Made by a program: the position numbers and the translations under genes. This document shows positions 27,715 to 35,555 of a stretch of DNA of 64,000 nt, piece after piece. The stretch's first letter is position 1; the number at the start of each line of letters is the position of its first letter. Source of the DNA: UBA1206 sp050953105 (GTDB taxonomy: Bacteria; Bacillota; Clostridia; Oscillospirales; CAG-382); assembly GCA_050953105.1 (NCBI GenBank), contig JBMNMA010000001.1:124001-188000 (forward strand), given 5' to 3'. The notes beneath the pieces were generated by a model. It saw nothing but the letters and a program-made list of their open reading frames with translations. It did no database searches and had not been told where the DNA came from.

Positions 27715-27860
27715 CTGATTATTTTACGACTAAACGTGCAAAATGTCAAGGGTTTATTGGATTTTTCCGCTTTTATTGCAATTGGCATTTTATGAGAAAG
27801 AAAATGGCAGGCCTAAGCAAATTTTATGCAATTTGTTGATATATTTTTTTGCAAAAAGCC

Positions 27861-27888
27861 TTGAAATTTAGAAAAAAAGTGTTATTAT
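27861..27888 (+). promoter_or_regulatory. Sigma-A promoter of the Gfo/Idh/MocA gene
   Basis: TTGAAA (27861-27866), 16-base spacer, TATTAT (27883-27888), about 40 bases before the ATG at 27928, with GGGAGG as ribosome site. Confidence 0.7.
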
Positions 27889-27927
27889 GAACAAAGTATC
27901 AAACGAATTATGGGAGGATTATAAACC

Positions 27928-28965
27928 ATGAAACAGTTTAGAGCCGGCATAGTCGGTTGCGGGAATATTTTCCCCATGCATGCGGTCAGCGTTACCAAAT
28001 GTGAAAACGCAAAGCTTGTTGCGGTCTGCGACATTAAAGAGGACCGGGCGATAAGGTGTGCCAAGGAGTTTAACTGCAACTATTATACCGATTACAAGGA
28101 AATGATTGAGAAGGAAAATCTCGACGTTATCCATATATGCCTTCCCCATTATCTCCACCCCATTGTGGCAATTTATGCCATGGAGCACGGGGTTAACGTG
28201 CTTACCGAAAAACCCATGTCCATTACCCTTGAGGATGCCAAGGCCATGATTGACACCGCCAATCGCACCGGCAAGTTCCTCAACTGCATTTTCCAGAACC
28301 ACTACAACGCCGGCACCGTTTTGGTAAAGGAGCTGTATGACAAAGGAGAACTCGGCAAAATCAATTCGGCGAGATGCCAGGTTACCTGGAACCGTTCCGA
28401 CGAATACTACTCCTCCAGCGACTGGAAGGGCACCTGGGACAAGGAGGGCGGCGGCGTTATTATCGACCAGGCTATCCACACCCTTGATATGCTCCGCTAT
28501 ATAATCAACGAGGACATCGATTACGTTGACGCCAACATATCCAAGCGGGGACACGCCAAAATTGACGTGGAAGACTCCGCCGAAGGGGTTATCAAATACA
28601 AGTCCGGCCTGCTCACCGCATTCTACGCCATTAACTACTACTCTTGGGACGCTCCCGTGGAAATCGAAATCGACTGCGAAAATGCTCTGGTTAGAATGTC
28701 CGCCGACACCTCGGTTGTTAAGTTTAAGGATGGCAGAACCGTTATTGCCGAACGCAACCCCAACGAAAACTTCGACTACGGCAATGTTAAGTCCTACTGG
28801 GGCGTTAACCACGTTAAGCAGATTAAAAACTATTACCACTGCCTTGAAACCGGCGAAAAGCCCTTTATCCCCATTGAAGAGGCCTACAAGACTCAGGAAA
28901 TGGTTTGCGCCATATATCAGTCGGGCAAAGAAGGCAGAAAAGTTTACCTCAATCAGGACAAATAA
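27928..28965 (+). CDS. Gfo/Idh/MocA-family oxidoreductase
   Basis: 345 residues. The Rossmann dinucleotide site is IVGCGNIFPMH near the N-terminus, followed by the conserved TEKPM (about residue 92; the Lys is catalytic in the family) and GGGVIIDQAIHTLDML, whose His is also conserved. These soluble NAD(P)-dependent enzymes oxidise or reduce sugars and inositols. The substrate is not clear. The gene is transcribed alone, with its own promoter and terminator, and its C-ending codon bias suggests good expression. Confidence 0.92.
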   Translation: MKQFRAGIVGCGNIFPMHAVSVTKCENAKLVAVCDIKEDRAIRCAKEFNCNYYTDYKEMIEKENLDVIHICLPHYLHPIVAIYAMEHGVNVLTEKPMSITLEDAKAMIDTANRTGKFLNCIFQNHYNAGTVLVKELYDKGELGKINSARCQVTWNRSDEYYSSSDWKGTWDKEGGGVIIDQAIHTLDMLRYIINEDIDYVDANISKRGHAKIDVEDSAEGVIKYKSGLLTAFYAINYYSWDAPVEIEIDCENALVRMSADTSVVKFKDGRTVIAERNPNENFDYGNVKSYWGVNHVKQIKNYYHCLETGEKPFIPIEEAYKTQEMVCAIYQSGKEGRKVYLNQDK

Positions 28966-29014
28966 AAAATCGTCATCTTTACCGGGTAAACCAAAAAATT
29001 GTTTTTACAGGCAC

Positions 29015-29042
29015 AAGCAAGCCAGTAATGGCTTGCTTTTTT
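29015..29042 (+). terminator. Terminator of the oxidoreductase gene
   Basis: A 10-bp perfect stem (29015-29024 with 29029-29038), 4-base loop, and six T residues. Confidence 0.9.
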
Positions 29043-29084
29043 GCACATCATCTTTTGCCGAAAACCGACGGATTTTACTTGATA

Positions 29085-29113
29085 TTGACAAGCACCAAAA
29101 CCGATGATATGAT
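29085..29113 (+). promoter_or_regulatory. Sigma-A promoter of the membrane-protein gene
   Basis: TTGACA (29085-29090), 17-base spacer, TATGAT (29108-29113). The -10 is only 16 bases before the ATG at 29130, so the 5' leader would be about ten bases long. Confidence 0.8.
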
Positions 29114-29129
29114 AAACGGGGTGATGAAC

Positions 29130-29972
29130 ATGAAAAATGTATACGGTATAAATATTACAAATAATTATGACAATTCGGATTTTGACGGTAATATATTTAT
29201 AACCAAAAAAACATCGGATTCCTTGGCAAAACGCTGGCAGCAGTCGAGCAGCAAGCTGACAGAAGTTATAATCAAGGCTGCTCCCAAGGGATGGCTTTCA
29301 ATGCTTATGAATTTATGCCTTATTGTCGTTGTGATAACGGTGTGGTTTGCGGTAAAGGCAAATGGCATTGTCAGCCTTTATAAAAAAGCCCCCTATTTGA
29401 TTTACGCTGCCGCATTCAGCCTTGTGCTGTTTATGGGAATAGTGATATACCAGAGAAAAATAAGAAAAAATTTTCCAGTTAACCCCGACTACAAAAATGC
29501 ATTGGCCGAAAGCGAAAAAGTGCTTGAAGATATAAAAACCGAGCTTGGCATCCCTGCTGACGCCCCAAGCATTGATGTGTTTTCATTTATATACAGCATG
29601 AAAAACGGTAAAATTAAATTAGCCCGGTCAACGCCAAAAACAATGTTTATAAATTTAAACCTTTTTGCTTATCTTGACGGTGAATGCATAAACTTTGCCG
29701 GGGTGGACATGGTGTTTTCGTTCCCGGTAAAGGATATCAAAGAAATAGTCAAAACCGGCAAAAGGGCGTCCTTTCCCTACTGGCTGAAAGAGGACAGCCA
29801 CAGATCCCCGAAATACAGGCCGTATAAAATAACCCGGTCAACAAGCAATACGTATTCGGCAAATTATTATTCCCTTCGATTAGTTCATGCCGGTGAGGAT
29901 TATGAAATTTTCATACCCGATTATGACATTCAAACCGTGGCAAATCTTTTAAATATGGAATATGAAAAATAA
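29130..29972 (+). CDS. Unrecognised protein with two transmembrane helices
   Basis: 280 residues. ATG 29130 is preferred because it follows GGGGTG at good spacing; an ATG at 29109 lies inside the promoter. Residues about 50-71 and 84-106 are membrane helices; the remaining ~170 residues form a cytoplasmic domain of mixed helix and strand with KYRPYKITRSTSNTYSANYY, and no known motif. The helix pair followed by a PH-like soluble part recalls small membrane-anchored proteins of unknown role. I do not recognise the family. Confidence 0.6.
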   Translation: MKNVYGINITNNYDNSDFDGNIFITKKTSDSLAKRWQQSSSKLTEVIIKAAPKGWLSMLMNLCLIVVVITVWFAVKANGIVSLYKKAPYLIYAAAFSLVLFMGIVIYQRKIRKNFPVNPDYKNALAESEKVLEDIKTELGIPADAPSIDVFSFIYSMKNGKIKLARSTPKTMFINLNLFAYLDGECINFAGVDMVFSFPVKDIKEIVKTGKRASFPYWLKEDSHRSPKYRPYKITRSTSNTYSANYYSLRLVHAGEDYEIFIPDYDIQTVANLLNMEYEK

Positions 29973-30154
29973 CCTTAAACGGGCAGAAGCACATTAAAAC
30001 AGCACCCAAAAAGTTAGACATGTGGTATAATAAACACATGAACGACAGAAAGGGATGCAGTTTAAAACCAAAGCGGATATTTTTTAATTATACAGCATTG
30101 TATTCGGGGACTTTTATGTCGGCAGATTCAAGGTTTGCTAAATTTATACATCCT

Positions 30155-30255
30155 TAACACCCGCTCCCCTACGGGGCGCGGTGTTGGGGGGCATCCTTAC
30201 CCGGGGCTACACCCCGGGCTATTACACCTGCTCCCCCTTCGGGGGCGCAGGGGTG
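30155..30255. repeat. Three GC-rich hairpins of a dispersed-repeat type
   Basis: Stems: 30155-30184 (aacaccc.. / ..ggtgtt), 30200-30218 (cccgggg / ccccggg) and 30225-30255 (cacctgc.. / ..gcaggggtg). The style resembles short dispersed palindromic repeats common in gut Clostridia; this is from memory. Confidence 0.6.
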
Positions 30256-30370
30256 AGAAATATGTAATTCGCTATAAACACGGCGCAAGGGTGAGATGTA
30301 TATTATTCATTAAAAACATAGAAGTCAGCAGTAGTTAAATGTTGTGGTAATGAAATAGGAATAATGAAAA

Positions 30371-30610
30371 AAGCCTTCCCCTTGAGGTATTTTATCTCCC
30401 TGCCACTACATTAAGATCAAATATCTATCGATTAAAAATAAATATAACTGCACCGCAGGTGCAATATCACTGTGAGCAAAGCGAACAATATAACTGTGTC
30501 GAAGGCACAATATAACTGCGAGTGAAACGAGCAATCGAGCTGCCACGAAGTGGCCATCACCCCTCATCCACCGCTGACGCGGTTCCTCTTCCCCGAAAGT
30601 CGGAAGGCTT
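30371..30610. repeat. 240-base element with AAGCCTTCC / GGAAGGCTT inverted ends
   Basis: Nine-base perfect inverted repeats bound the element. The right part carries CTCATCCACCGCTGACGCGG followed by a CTTCCCC / GGAAG pair, and the left end carries CCTTCCCCTTGAGG; these look like two halves of the same dispersed repeat facing each other. No open frame inside. Confidence 0.6.
30441..30554. repeat. Array of five alternating 22/24-base hairpin units
   Basis: Units at 30441-30462, 30463-30486, 30487-30508, 30509-30532 and 30533-30554 start with AATATAACTG or a variant. Lengths alternate 22, 24, 22, 24, 22. The 22-base units carry 5-bp stems such as GCACC-gca-GGTGC and GCCAC-gaa-GTGGC; the 24-base units carry CGAG-type imperfect stems. 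Not a CRISPR: there are no unique spacers. Confidence 0.75.
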
Positions 30611-30640
30611 ATTTATCCCAGCTGCTGAAAAAGAGCCCAG

Positions 30641-30673
30641 AAACACAAAACACGCCTTGATTCAGGCGTGTTT
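30641..30673 (-). terminator. Terminator of the ZIP transporter gene
   Basis: A 10-bp stem (30648-30657 with 30664-30673) and a T-rich tail on the minus strand, 18 bases after the stop. Confidence 0.8.
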
Positions 30674-30691
30674 ATTGCTTTTGTGTTTAAT

Positions 30692-31483
30692 TTATCCCAA
30701 GGCTACATCGAGGATCATCATTAATGTAAAGCCTAAAGCCACGCCGATGGTGCCGATGTTTGAATGTTCACCCTCCTGGGATTCGGGAATAAGCTCCTCC
30801 ACCACCACGTATATCATGGCGCCGGCGGCAAAGGAAAGTATATAGGGCAGCACCGGCACGATAAGGGAGGAAATGAGTATTGTTATTATAGAGCCTATAG
30901 GTTCAACTATCCCAGACAATACGCCGTAGGAAAAGGCCTTGCGCTTGGAAACCCCGTTTGCCACCACAGGCATTGAAATTATTGCCCCTTCGGGGATATT
31001 CTGTAGGGCGATACCTATAGACAGGGCAAACGCCGATGACAATGATATGGAGTCTCCGCCGGTGGCTTTAACGCCGGCAAACACTACCCCCACAGCCATC
31101 CCTTCCGGGATGTTATGTAACGTTACAGCCAGGATAAGCATCATGCTCTTGCCGAGCTTTGATTTTTTACCCTCCGGCTTTTCGGAATTCATATGTAAGT
31201 GGGGGATAACCGAGTCAAGGAAAAGCAAAAAACCTATACCAAGCAGAAAGCCGGCAGCGGAAGGCACCCATGCTATGCCGCCCCGTTCCTCAGTCATTTC
31301 TATGGCGGGGATGATAAGGGACCAGACTGATGCGGCAATCATAACCCCCGAGGCAAAGCCAAGGAGAATTTTTTGTATTATCGGTTTCATTTCGCCCTTT
31401 AAAAGGAACACTGCCGCCGCTCCCAGAGAGGTACCAAGCAGAGGGATAACCACACCGATTAAAATTTTCAGGGTGTCGCTCAT
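30692..31483 (-). CDS. ZIP-family metal transporter
   Basis: 263 residues, eight membrane helices. The helix 4 and 5 metal-site motifs LHNIPEGMAVG (about residue 122) and LQNIPEGAIIS (about 166) are intact, and a His/Lys/Glu-rich loop lies between helices 3 and 4. Members import zinc, iron or manganese. It starts three bases after the MntR-like regulator gene and is surely co-transcribed with it, which points to a manganese- or iron-responsive uptake (or export) unit. The exact metal cannot be told. Confidence 0.92.
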   Translation of the reverse strand: MSDTLKILIGVVIPLLGTSLGAAAVFLLKGEMKPIIQKILLGFASGVMIAASVWSLIIPAIEMTEERGGIAWVPSAAGFLLGIGFLLFLDSVIPHLHMNSEKPEGKKSKLGKSMMLILAVTLHNIPEGMAVGVVFAGVKATGGDSISLSSAFALSIGIALQNIPEGAIISMPVVANGVSKRKAFSYGVLSGIVEPIGSIITILISSLIVPVLPYILSFAAGAMIYVVVEELIPESQEGEHSNIGTIGVALGFTLMMILDVALG

Positions 31484-31486
31484 AAA

Positions 31487-31870
31487 TTATTTATTCTCTC
31501 CTGTAGTTTTGTCATGGACATATTTTTTTATGGCATTGAAGGTTTCTTCGCTGATATCGTGCTCTATCTTGCAGGCATCCTCAGCTGCTTTTTCTCTGCT
31601 TACGCCTAAGCTTAAAAACCAATCGGTTAAAAATGTGTGGCGTTCATAGGTGCGTTTGGCCGTTTCCTGGCCTATGTCGGTTAAGGTAATATGCCCCTCG
31701 TCGCTGACAGCCACAAAGCCACCCTCCCGGAGGATGCCTACGGCACGGGAAACACTGGGTTTGGAAAAGCCCATGTATTCACCTATGTCGGTAACCCTTA
31801 CCGGCAGATCCTTTTGGGAAAGAATATATATTGTTTCAAGATACATTTCGCCGGATTCCTGCAGTTGCAT
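31487..31870 (-). CDS. mntR: DtxR/MntR-family metal-dependent repressor
   Basis: 127 residues. An N-terminal winged helix (VRVTDIGEYMGFSKPSVSRAVGILREGG, shortened here in thought to its core PSVSRAVGIL) is followed by a dimerisation part with the metal ligands in CKIEHDIS near residue 100. Length matches the short MntR type without an SH3 domain. It heads the operon with the ZIP gene, so it probably represses its own promoter when metal is plentiful. Symbol is by family, not proven specificity. Confidence 0.85.
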   Translation of the reverse strand: MQLQESGEMYLETIYILSQKDLPVRVTDIGEYMGFSKPSVSRAVGILREGGFVAVSDEGHITLTDIGQETAKRTYERHTFLTDWFLSLGVSREKAAEDACKIEHDISEETFNAIKKYVHDKTTGENK

Positions 31871-31894
31871 GCCGCAACCTCCTTCCTTTAACTA

Positions 31895-31923
31895 ATTTTA
31901 GCACGAAACGGAATATAATGCAA
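31895..31923 (-). promoter_or_regulatory. Likely promoter of the metal regulator/transporter operon
   Basis: On the minus strand TTGCAT (31918-31923), 17-base spacer, TAAAAT (31895-31900), followed by AAGGAAGGAGG before the ATG. The -35 is weak. I did not find a clear palindromic MntR box. Confidence 0.5.
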
Positions 31924-32040
31924 GGGTATATTTCAGCGCCGCCTTCATATACCTTTATTATTTTATTAACATATGCCCCGTTATGTGTTTTTTGTCATAA
32001 AAGTATTTAAAACATATAATAAAATTAGTTATTCGACATA

Positions 32041-32069
32041 TTGACATATTTTATAGGTTTTATTATAAT
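32041..32069 (+). promoter_or_regulatory. Consensus promoter of the glycine-riboswitch operon
   Basis: TTGACA (32041-32046), exactly 17 bases, TATAAT (32064-32069): a perfect sigma-A promoter about 15 bases before the riboswitch. Confidence 0.92.
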
Positions 32070-32083
32070 CCTTTTGTAAATAC

Positions 32084-32250
32084 GGGATGAAGGGTTTGGG
32101 AGAAAGCTTTTAAATAAGCTACCGAAGGGGTAATACTCTCAGGTAAAAGGACTGAATCCGGACCGGGCTCTGGAAAGCGTTAAGCACCGACGAGGCAATC
32201 GGTTTTATCTTTCGATAAGCCGAGCATCTTTCAGGTTTGATAACAGAGTA
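32084..32250 (+). ncRNA. Tandem glycine riboswitch
   Basis: Aptamer 1 shows GGGAGAAAGC, ACCGAAGGGG, CTCTCAGG and AAAAGGACTG; aptamer 2 shows CTCTGGAAAGC, GCACCGACGAGG, TTTCAGG and ATAACAGAG. The two are joined by a short linker, as in cooperative glycine riboswitches. The closing strand of aptamer 2 (CAGAG, 32244-32248, pairing with CTCTG at 32168-32172) overlaps the left arm of the terminator. Confidence 0.95.
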
Positions 32251-32276
32251 CGCATTTTTTTGCGTACTCTTTTTTT
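32245..32276 (+). terminator. Riboswitch-controlled terminator
   Basis: A 10-bp stem (32245-32254 with 32261-32270), 6-base loop, six T residues. Its left arm shares 4 bases with helix P1 of aptamer 2, so glycine binding should prevent it forming. Confidence 0.9.
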
Positions 32277-32309
32277 GTTTTTATCAATACATACTGTCGG
32301 GGTGTCGTC

Positions 32310-32957
32310 ATGCAGGTTTTTGTTTTTATCCTTGAAATTATCGGCACGATTGCTTTTGCCATATCCGGTGCGGTGGTGGGATTGCAAAAAAATATGGATA
32401 TTTTCGGGGTTTCTATCCTCGGTCTTACCACAGCTACCGGGGGCGGGGTTATCAGGGATTTAATTTTAGGCAATTTTCCGCCGGTGGCCTTTAAAATCCC
32501 CGTATATGCCATAACCGCCATTTGCGTTTCCCTTGTCTGTTTTTTGCCTGCCGTCCGTAGGGTTCTGCTGGACAATAAAGCCTTTTACAACAAGGTGCTG
32601 CTTATTACCGACTCGGCAGGTTTGGGGCTGTTTGCGGTTATAGGGGTTAAGATAGCCATGGAGGCGGCGGTGAGCAAAAATTTGTTTATGGTTGTCTTTG
32701 TGGCCACAATGACCGCCGTGGGCGGCGGAGTAATGCGGGACCTGCTGGCAGGCGGAGTGCCGTTTATACTTGTAAAATATGTATATGCGGTTGCGGCTTT
32801 AGCCGGAGCGCTGCTTTGCGCCCTGACATGGGACTTGATCGGGAGCAATTTATCGATGGTTACGGGTGCGGTGATTGTGTTTACCATCCGTATGCTGTCG
32901 GCCCATTATAAATGGAACCTTCCCAAAGCCCAGTCCACCAAAACCACATCGTCATGA
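32310..32957 (+). CDS. UPF0126/glycine-transporter family (TRIC-like) membrane protein
   Basis: 215 residues with seven hydrophobic helices in two repeats, each holding the glycine-rich motif TTATGGGVIRDLIL (first, near residue 40) and MTAVGGGVMRDLL (second, near 137). This is the family (PF03458, Gly_transporter) repeatedly found behind glycine riboswitches, and related to TRIC cation channels. A glycine-induced channel or exporter role is the likeliest. GGGGTG precedes the ATG. It overlaps the next gene by four bases. Confidence 0.92.
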   Translation: MQVFVFILEIIGTIAFAISGAVVGLQKNMDIFGVSILGLTTATGGGVIRDLILGNFPPVAFKIPVYAITAICVSLVCFLPAVRRVLLDNKAFYNKVLLITDSAGLGLFAVIGVKIAMEAAVSKNLFMVVFVATMTAVGGGVMRDLLAGGVPFILVKYVYAVAALAGALLCALTWDLIGSNLSMVTGAVIVFTIRMLSAHYKWNLPKAQSTKTTSS

Positions 32958-33457
32958 AGATTGCAGTAATAGGCTATTCCGGCAGCGGAAAATCCACCCT
33001 TGCCGATATTTTAGGGGAAAAATACGCCATCCCCGTCCTTCACCTTGACAAAGTCAACTTCTTACCCGGTTGGGTGGAAAAGGACACCGAGGCAAGCAGG
33101 AAAATTGTATTTGAGTTTATGCAAAAACCGTCTTGGATTATTGACGGAAATTACGCAAAATTATACCAAAACGAACGGTTAGAAGAAGCAGATAAAATTA
33201 TATTTTTAAGCTTCAACCGTTTTTCCTGCCTTTTCAGAGCCTATGGCAGATACCGCAAAAACAAGGGCAAAGTCAGATCCAGCATGGCCGACGGCTGTGA
33301 GGAAAAATTTGATTTTGAGTTTATAAAATGGATACTCCACGACGGCAGAACAAGGGATAAAAAGGCAAAACATAAAGATATCCTTCGCCGGTATGACCAT
33401 AAAACGGTGGTTATAAAAAATCAAAAGCAGTTAGATGCTTTTATAAAGGATAGTTAA
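32954..33457 (+). CDS. P-loop kinase of the adenylate-kinase-like / FlaR group
   Basis: 167 residues from ATG 32954, which overlaps the previous stop as ATGA. Walker A is GYSGSGKST at about 7-15; HLDKVNFLPGW and WIIDGNY follow, with two Arg-rich lid segments. This pattern is that of small nucleotide or metabolite kinases often annotated as topology modulation protein. Substrate unknown. Co-transcription with the glycine-controlled gene may be accidental or may link it to glycine status. Confidence 0.85.
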   Translation: MKIAVIGYSGSGKSTLADILGEKYAIPVLHLDKVNFLPGWVEKDTEASRKIVFEFMQKPSWIIDGNYAKLYQNERLEEADKIIFLSFNRFSCLFRAYGRYRKNKGKVRSSMADGCEEKFDFEFIKWILHDGRTRDKKAKHKDILRRYDHKTVVIKNQKQLDAFIKDS

Positions 33458-33462
33458 GTTAA

Positions 33463-33489
33463 AAAATCCCGCTTTAACAGCGGGATTTT
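33463..33489 (+). terminator. Terminator after the P-loop kinase gene
   Basis: An 11-bp stem (33463-33473 with 33479-33489) with a 5-base loop and T residues in its right arm. Confidence 0.8.
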
Positions 33490-33513
33490 ATGTATATGGG
33501 ATAATTCTTATTT

Positions 33514-33550
33514 AAAAAAGCACAGGCAGCGGCTATTGCCGCTGCCTGTG
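33514..33550 (-). terminator. Terminator of groESL
   Basis: A 13-bp perfect stem (33521-33533 with 33538-33550), 4-base loop and six T residues on the minus strand. Confidence 0.92.
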
Positions 33551-33589
33551 TTATATTTAACCTGCCTTTACGGGTGGTTTCTTATGGGA

Positions 33590-35212
33590 TTAATACATTC
33601 CTCCGCCCATGCCGGGGTTGGCGGGAGCGGGGTTTTCCTCCTTCTTGTCGGCAACAAGAGCCTCGGTGGTAAGCACCATGGAGGCGATGGAGGCGGCATT
33701 CTGCAATGCGGTGCGGGTAACCTTTGCCGGGTCGATAATTCCCGCTTTAACCATGTCTACAAAGGTTTCGTTGTAAGCGTCAAAGCCTACGCCCTTCTTG
33801 GACTTCTTAATCTTATCAACTATAACGCTGCCTTCGTAGCCTGCGTTGGCGGATATCTGGCGAACAGGCTCTTCAAGAGCTCTTAAAACAATCTTAACAC
33901 CGGTCTTTTCGTCGCCTTCGGTGACTTTAAGCAGCTTTTCAACCTCGGGAAGGGCGTTGATATATGCTACGCCGCCGCCGGCCACAAAGCCTTCTTCAAC
34001 AGCGGCTCTGGTTGCGTTGAGGGCGTCCTCTATGCGCAGCTTCTTTTCCTTCATTTCGGTTTCGGTGGCAGCACCGGCTTTGATAACCGCTACGCCGCCG
34101 GCAAGCTTGGCAAGACGTTCCTGAAGTTTTTCACGGTCGAAGTCGGAGGTGGAAACCTCGATGGCGGCCTTAATCTGGGCGGTGCGGGCCTTGATGGCAT
34201 CCTTGTCACCGGCGCCGTCAACGATAATGGTGTTTTCCTTTGTTACCTTAACCTGCTTTGCTCTGCCGAGCTGGCCGAGGGTGGTTTCTTTAAGCTCGTA
34301 GCCCAGTTCGGAGGAAATTACCTGACCGCCGGTAAGAATGGCGATGTCCTGGAGCATTTCCTTTCTTCTGTCGCCAAAGCCGGGAGCCTTAACGGCCACG
34401 CAGATGAAGGTGCCTCTGAGTCTGTTGACGATAAGGGTGGACAGAGCCTCGCCCTCAACGTCTTCGGCAATTATAAGCAGCTTTCTGCCGGCCTGAACGA
34501 TTTGTTCAAGCACGGGGAGGATTTCCTGAATGTTGGAAATCTTCTTGTCGGTTATGAGTATAAGGGGATCGTCAAGGACGGCCTCCATTTTTTCGGTGTC
34601 GGTAACCATGTAGGGAGTTACATAGCCACGGTCAAACTGCATGCCTTCCACAAGGTCATAGTAGGTTTCGGCGGTTTTGGATTCCTCAACGGTAATAACG
34701 CCTTCGGCGGTTACCTTTTCCATAGCTTCGGCGATAATGCGGCCGATTTCGGCATCGCCGGAGGATATGGTGCCTATGCGGGCGATATCTTCGGTGGAGT
34801 TGACCGAAACCGCAGAGCCGGTGATGGCATTAACTGCGGCTTCAACGGCTTTCTGAATGCCCTTCTTAACCACCATGGGGTTGGCACCGGCGGTTATGTT
34901 CTTCATGCCTTCTCTGATAAATGCCTGGGCCAGCAGAGTGGCGGTGGTGGTGCCGTCGCCTGCCACGTCGTTGGTCTTGGTGGCGACTTCGCATACCAGG
35001 CGGGCGCCCATGTTTTCAAAAGCGTCCTCAAGCTCTATTTCTTTTGCTATGGTTACCCCGTCGTTGGTAATGAGGGGAGAACCGAACTTCTTGTCTAATA
35101 CAACATTTCTTCCCTTGGGGCCAAGAGTTACCTTGACGGTGTCGGCAAGTTTGTCGATACCCCTAAGCAGGGATTCACGGGCTTCTATGCCGTGCTTTAA
35201 TTCTTTTGCCAT
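33590..35212 (-). CDS. groL: 60-kDa chaperonin GroEL
   Basis: 540 residues, normal length. N-terminal GIEARESLLRGIDKLAD, the nucleotide site GDGTTTATLLAQ (around 86), and the C-terminal Gly/Met tail (NPGMGGGMY) identify it. It forms the ATP-driven folding chamber with GroES encoded 13 bases upstream. Highly expressed-type codon use. No Cys/Met oddities seen. Confidence 0.98.
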   Translation of the reverse strand: MAKELKHGIEARESLLRGIDKLADTVKVTLGPKGRNVVLDKKFGSPLITNDGVTIAKEIELEDAFENMGARLVCEVATKTNDVAGDGTTTATLLAQAFIREGMKNITAGANPMVVKKGIQKAVEAAVNAITGSAVSVNSTEDIARIGTISSGDAEIGRIIAEAMEKVTAEGVITVEESKTAETYYDLVEGMQFDRGYVTPYMVTDTEKMEAVLDDPLILITDKKISNIQEILPVLEQIVQAGRKLLIIAEDVEGEALSTLIVNRLRGTFICVAVKAPGFGDRRKEMLQDIAILTGGQVISSELGYELKETTLGQLGRAKQVKVTKENTIIVDGAGDKDAIKARTAQIKAAIEVSTSDFDREKLQERLAKLAGGVAVIKAGAATETEMKEKKLRIEDALNATRAAVEEGFVAGGGVAYINALPEVEKLLKVTEGDEKTGVKIVLRALEEPVRQISANAGYEGSVIVDKIKKSKKGVGFDAYNETFVDMVKAGIIDPAKVTRTALQNAASIASMVLTTEALVADKKEENPAPANPGMGGGMY

Positions 35213-35225
35213 TATAATACCCTCC

Positions 35226-35513
35226 TTATTCTACTATGCAGAGAACGTCGCTCTGACGGACGACTACATATTCTTCGCCCTCGAACTTAATCTCGGTTCC
35301 CGAATACTTGCTAATTATAACCTTGTCTCCTACTTTTACTTCCATGGGAACAAGGTTGCCCTTGTCGTCCCGTCCGCCGGGGCCGACTTCCAAAACATAT
35401 GCAAATTGGGGTTTTTCTTTTGCCGAACCGGCAAGTACAATTCCGCTTTTAGTGGTTTCTTCGGCTTCAGCCATCTTAATAACGATTCTGTCGCCAAGCG
35501 GTTTGAGTTTCAT
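35226..35513 (-). CDS. groS: 10-kDa co-chaperonin GroES
   Basis: 95 residues, full length. KPLGDRIVIKMAEAEE at the N-terminus and the mobile-loop sequence TTKSGIVLAG are typical; GTEIKFEGEEYVVV follows. AGGAGG precedes the ATG. Only 42 bases separate it from the recombinase gene upstream, and no CIRCE element (GCACTC-N9-GAGTGC) is in that gap. Confidence 0.98.
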   Translation of the reverse strand: MKLKPLGDRIVIKMAEAEETTKSGIVLAGSAKEKPQFAYVLEVGPGGRDDKGNLVPMEVKVGDKVIISKYSGTEIKFEGEEYVVVRQSDVLCIVE

Positions 35514-35555
35514 AGATTTTCCTCCTAATTGTTATAGTATTATATTTTAATTTAA

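Larger units (their letters stand above)
29973..30691. repeat. Gene-free repeat region, about 700 bases
   Basis: No gene is supported. It contains, in order: a short IS-end-like sequence (30001-30020); three GC-rich perfect or near-perfect hairpins (30155-30184, 30200-30218, 30225-30255); a 240-base element with 9-bp inverted ends (30371-30610); and inside it an alternating 22/24-base hairpin array (30441-30554). A terminator for the ZIP gene closes it. Confidence 0.8.

Noticed and set aside
27919..28839. Long open frame antisense to the Gfo/Idh/MocA gene
   Set aside because: Mirror frame of a well-supported oxidoreductase; no ribosome site, biased composition and no recognised domain.
30039..30158. 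39-codon open frame after the IS-end-like sequence
   Set aside because: No ribosome site and no similarity to a transposase N-terminus that I know.
30441..30554. CRISPR array
   Set aside because: Units are contiguous, of 22/24 bases and without unique spacers; no cas genes nearby.
30939..31649. Plus-strand open frame across the ZIP and MntR genes
   Set aside because: Overlaps two clear genes on the other strand; no domain and no ribosome site.
34857..35528. Plus-strand frame across groEL and groES
   Set aside because: Shadow of groESL, with a low-complexity product.
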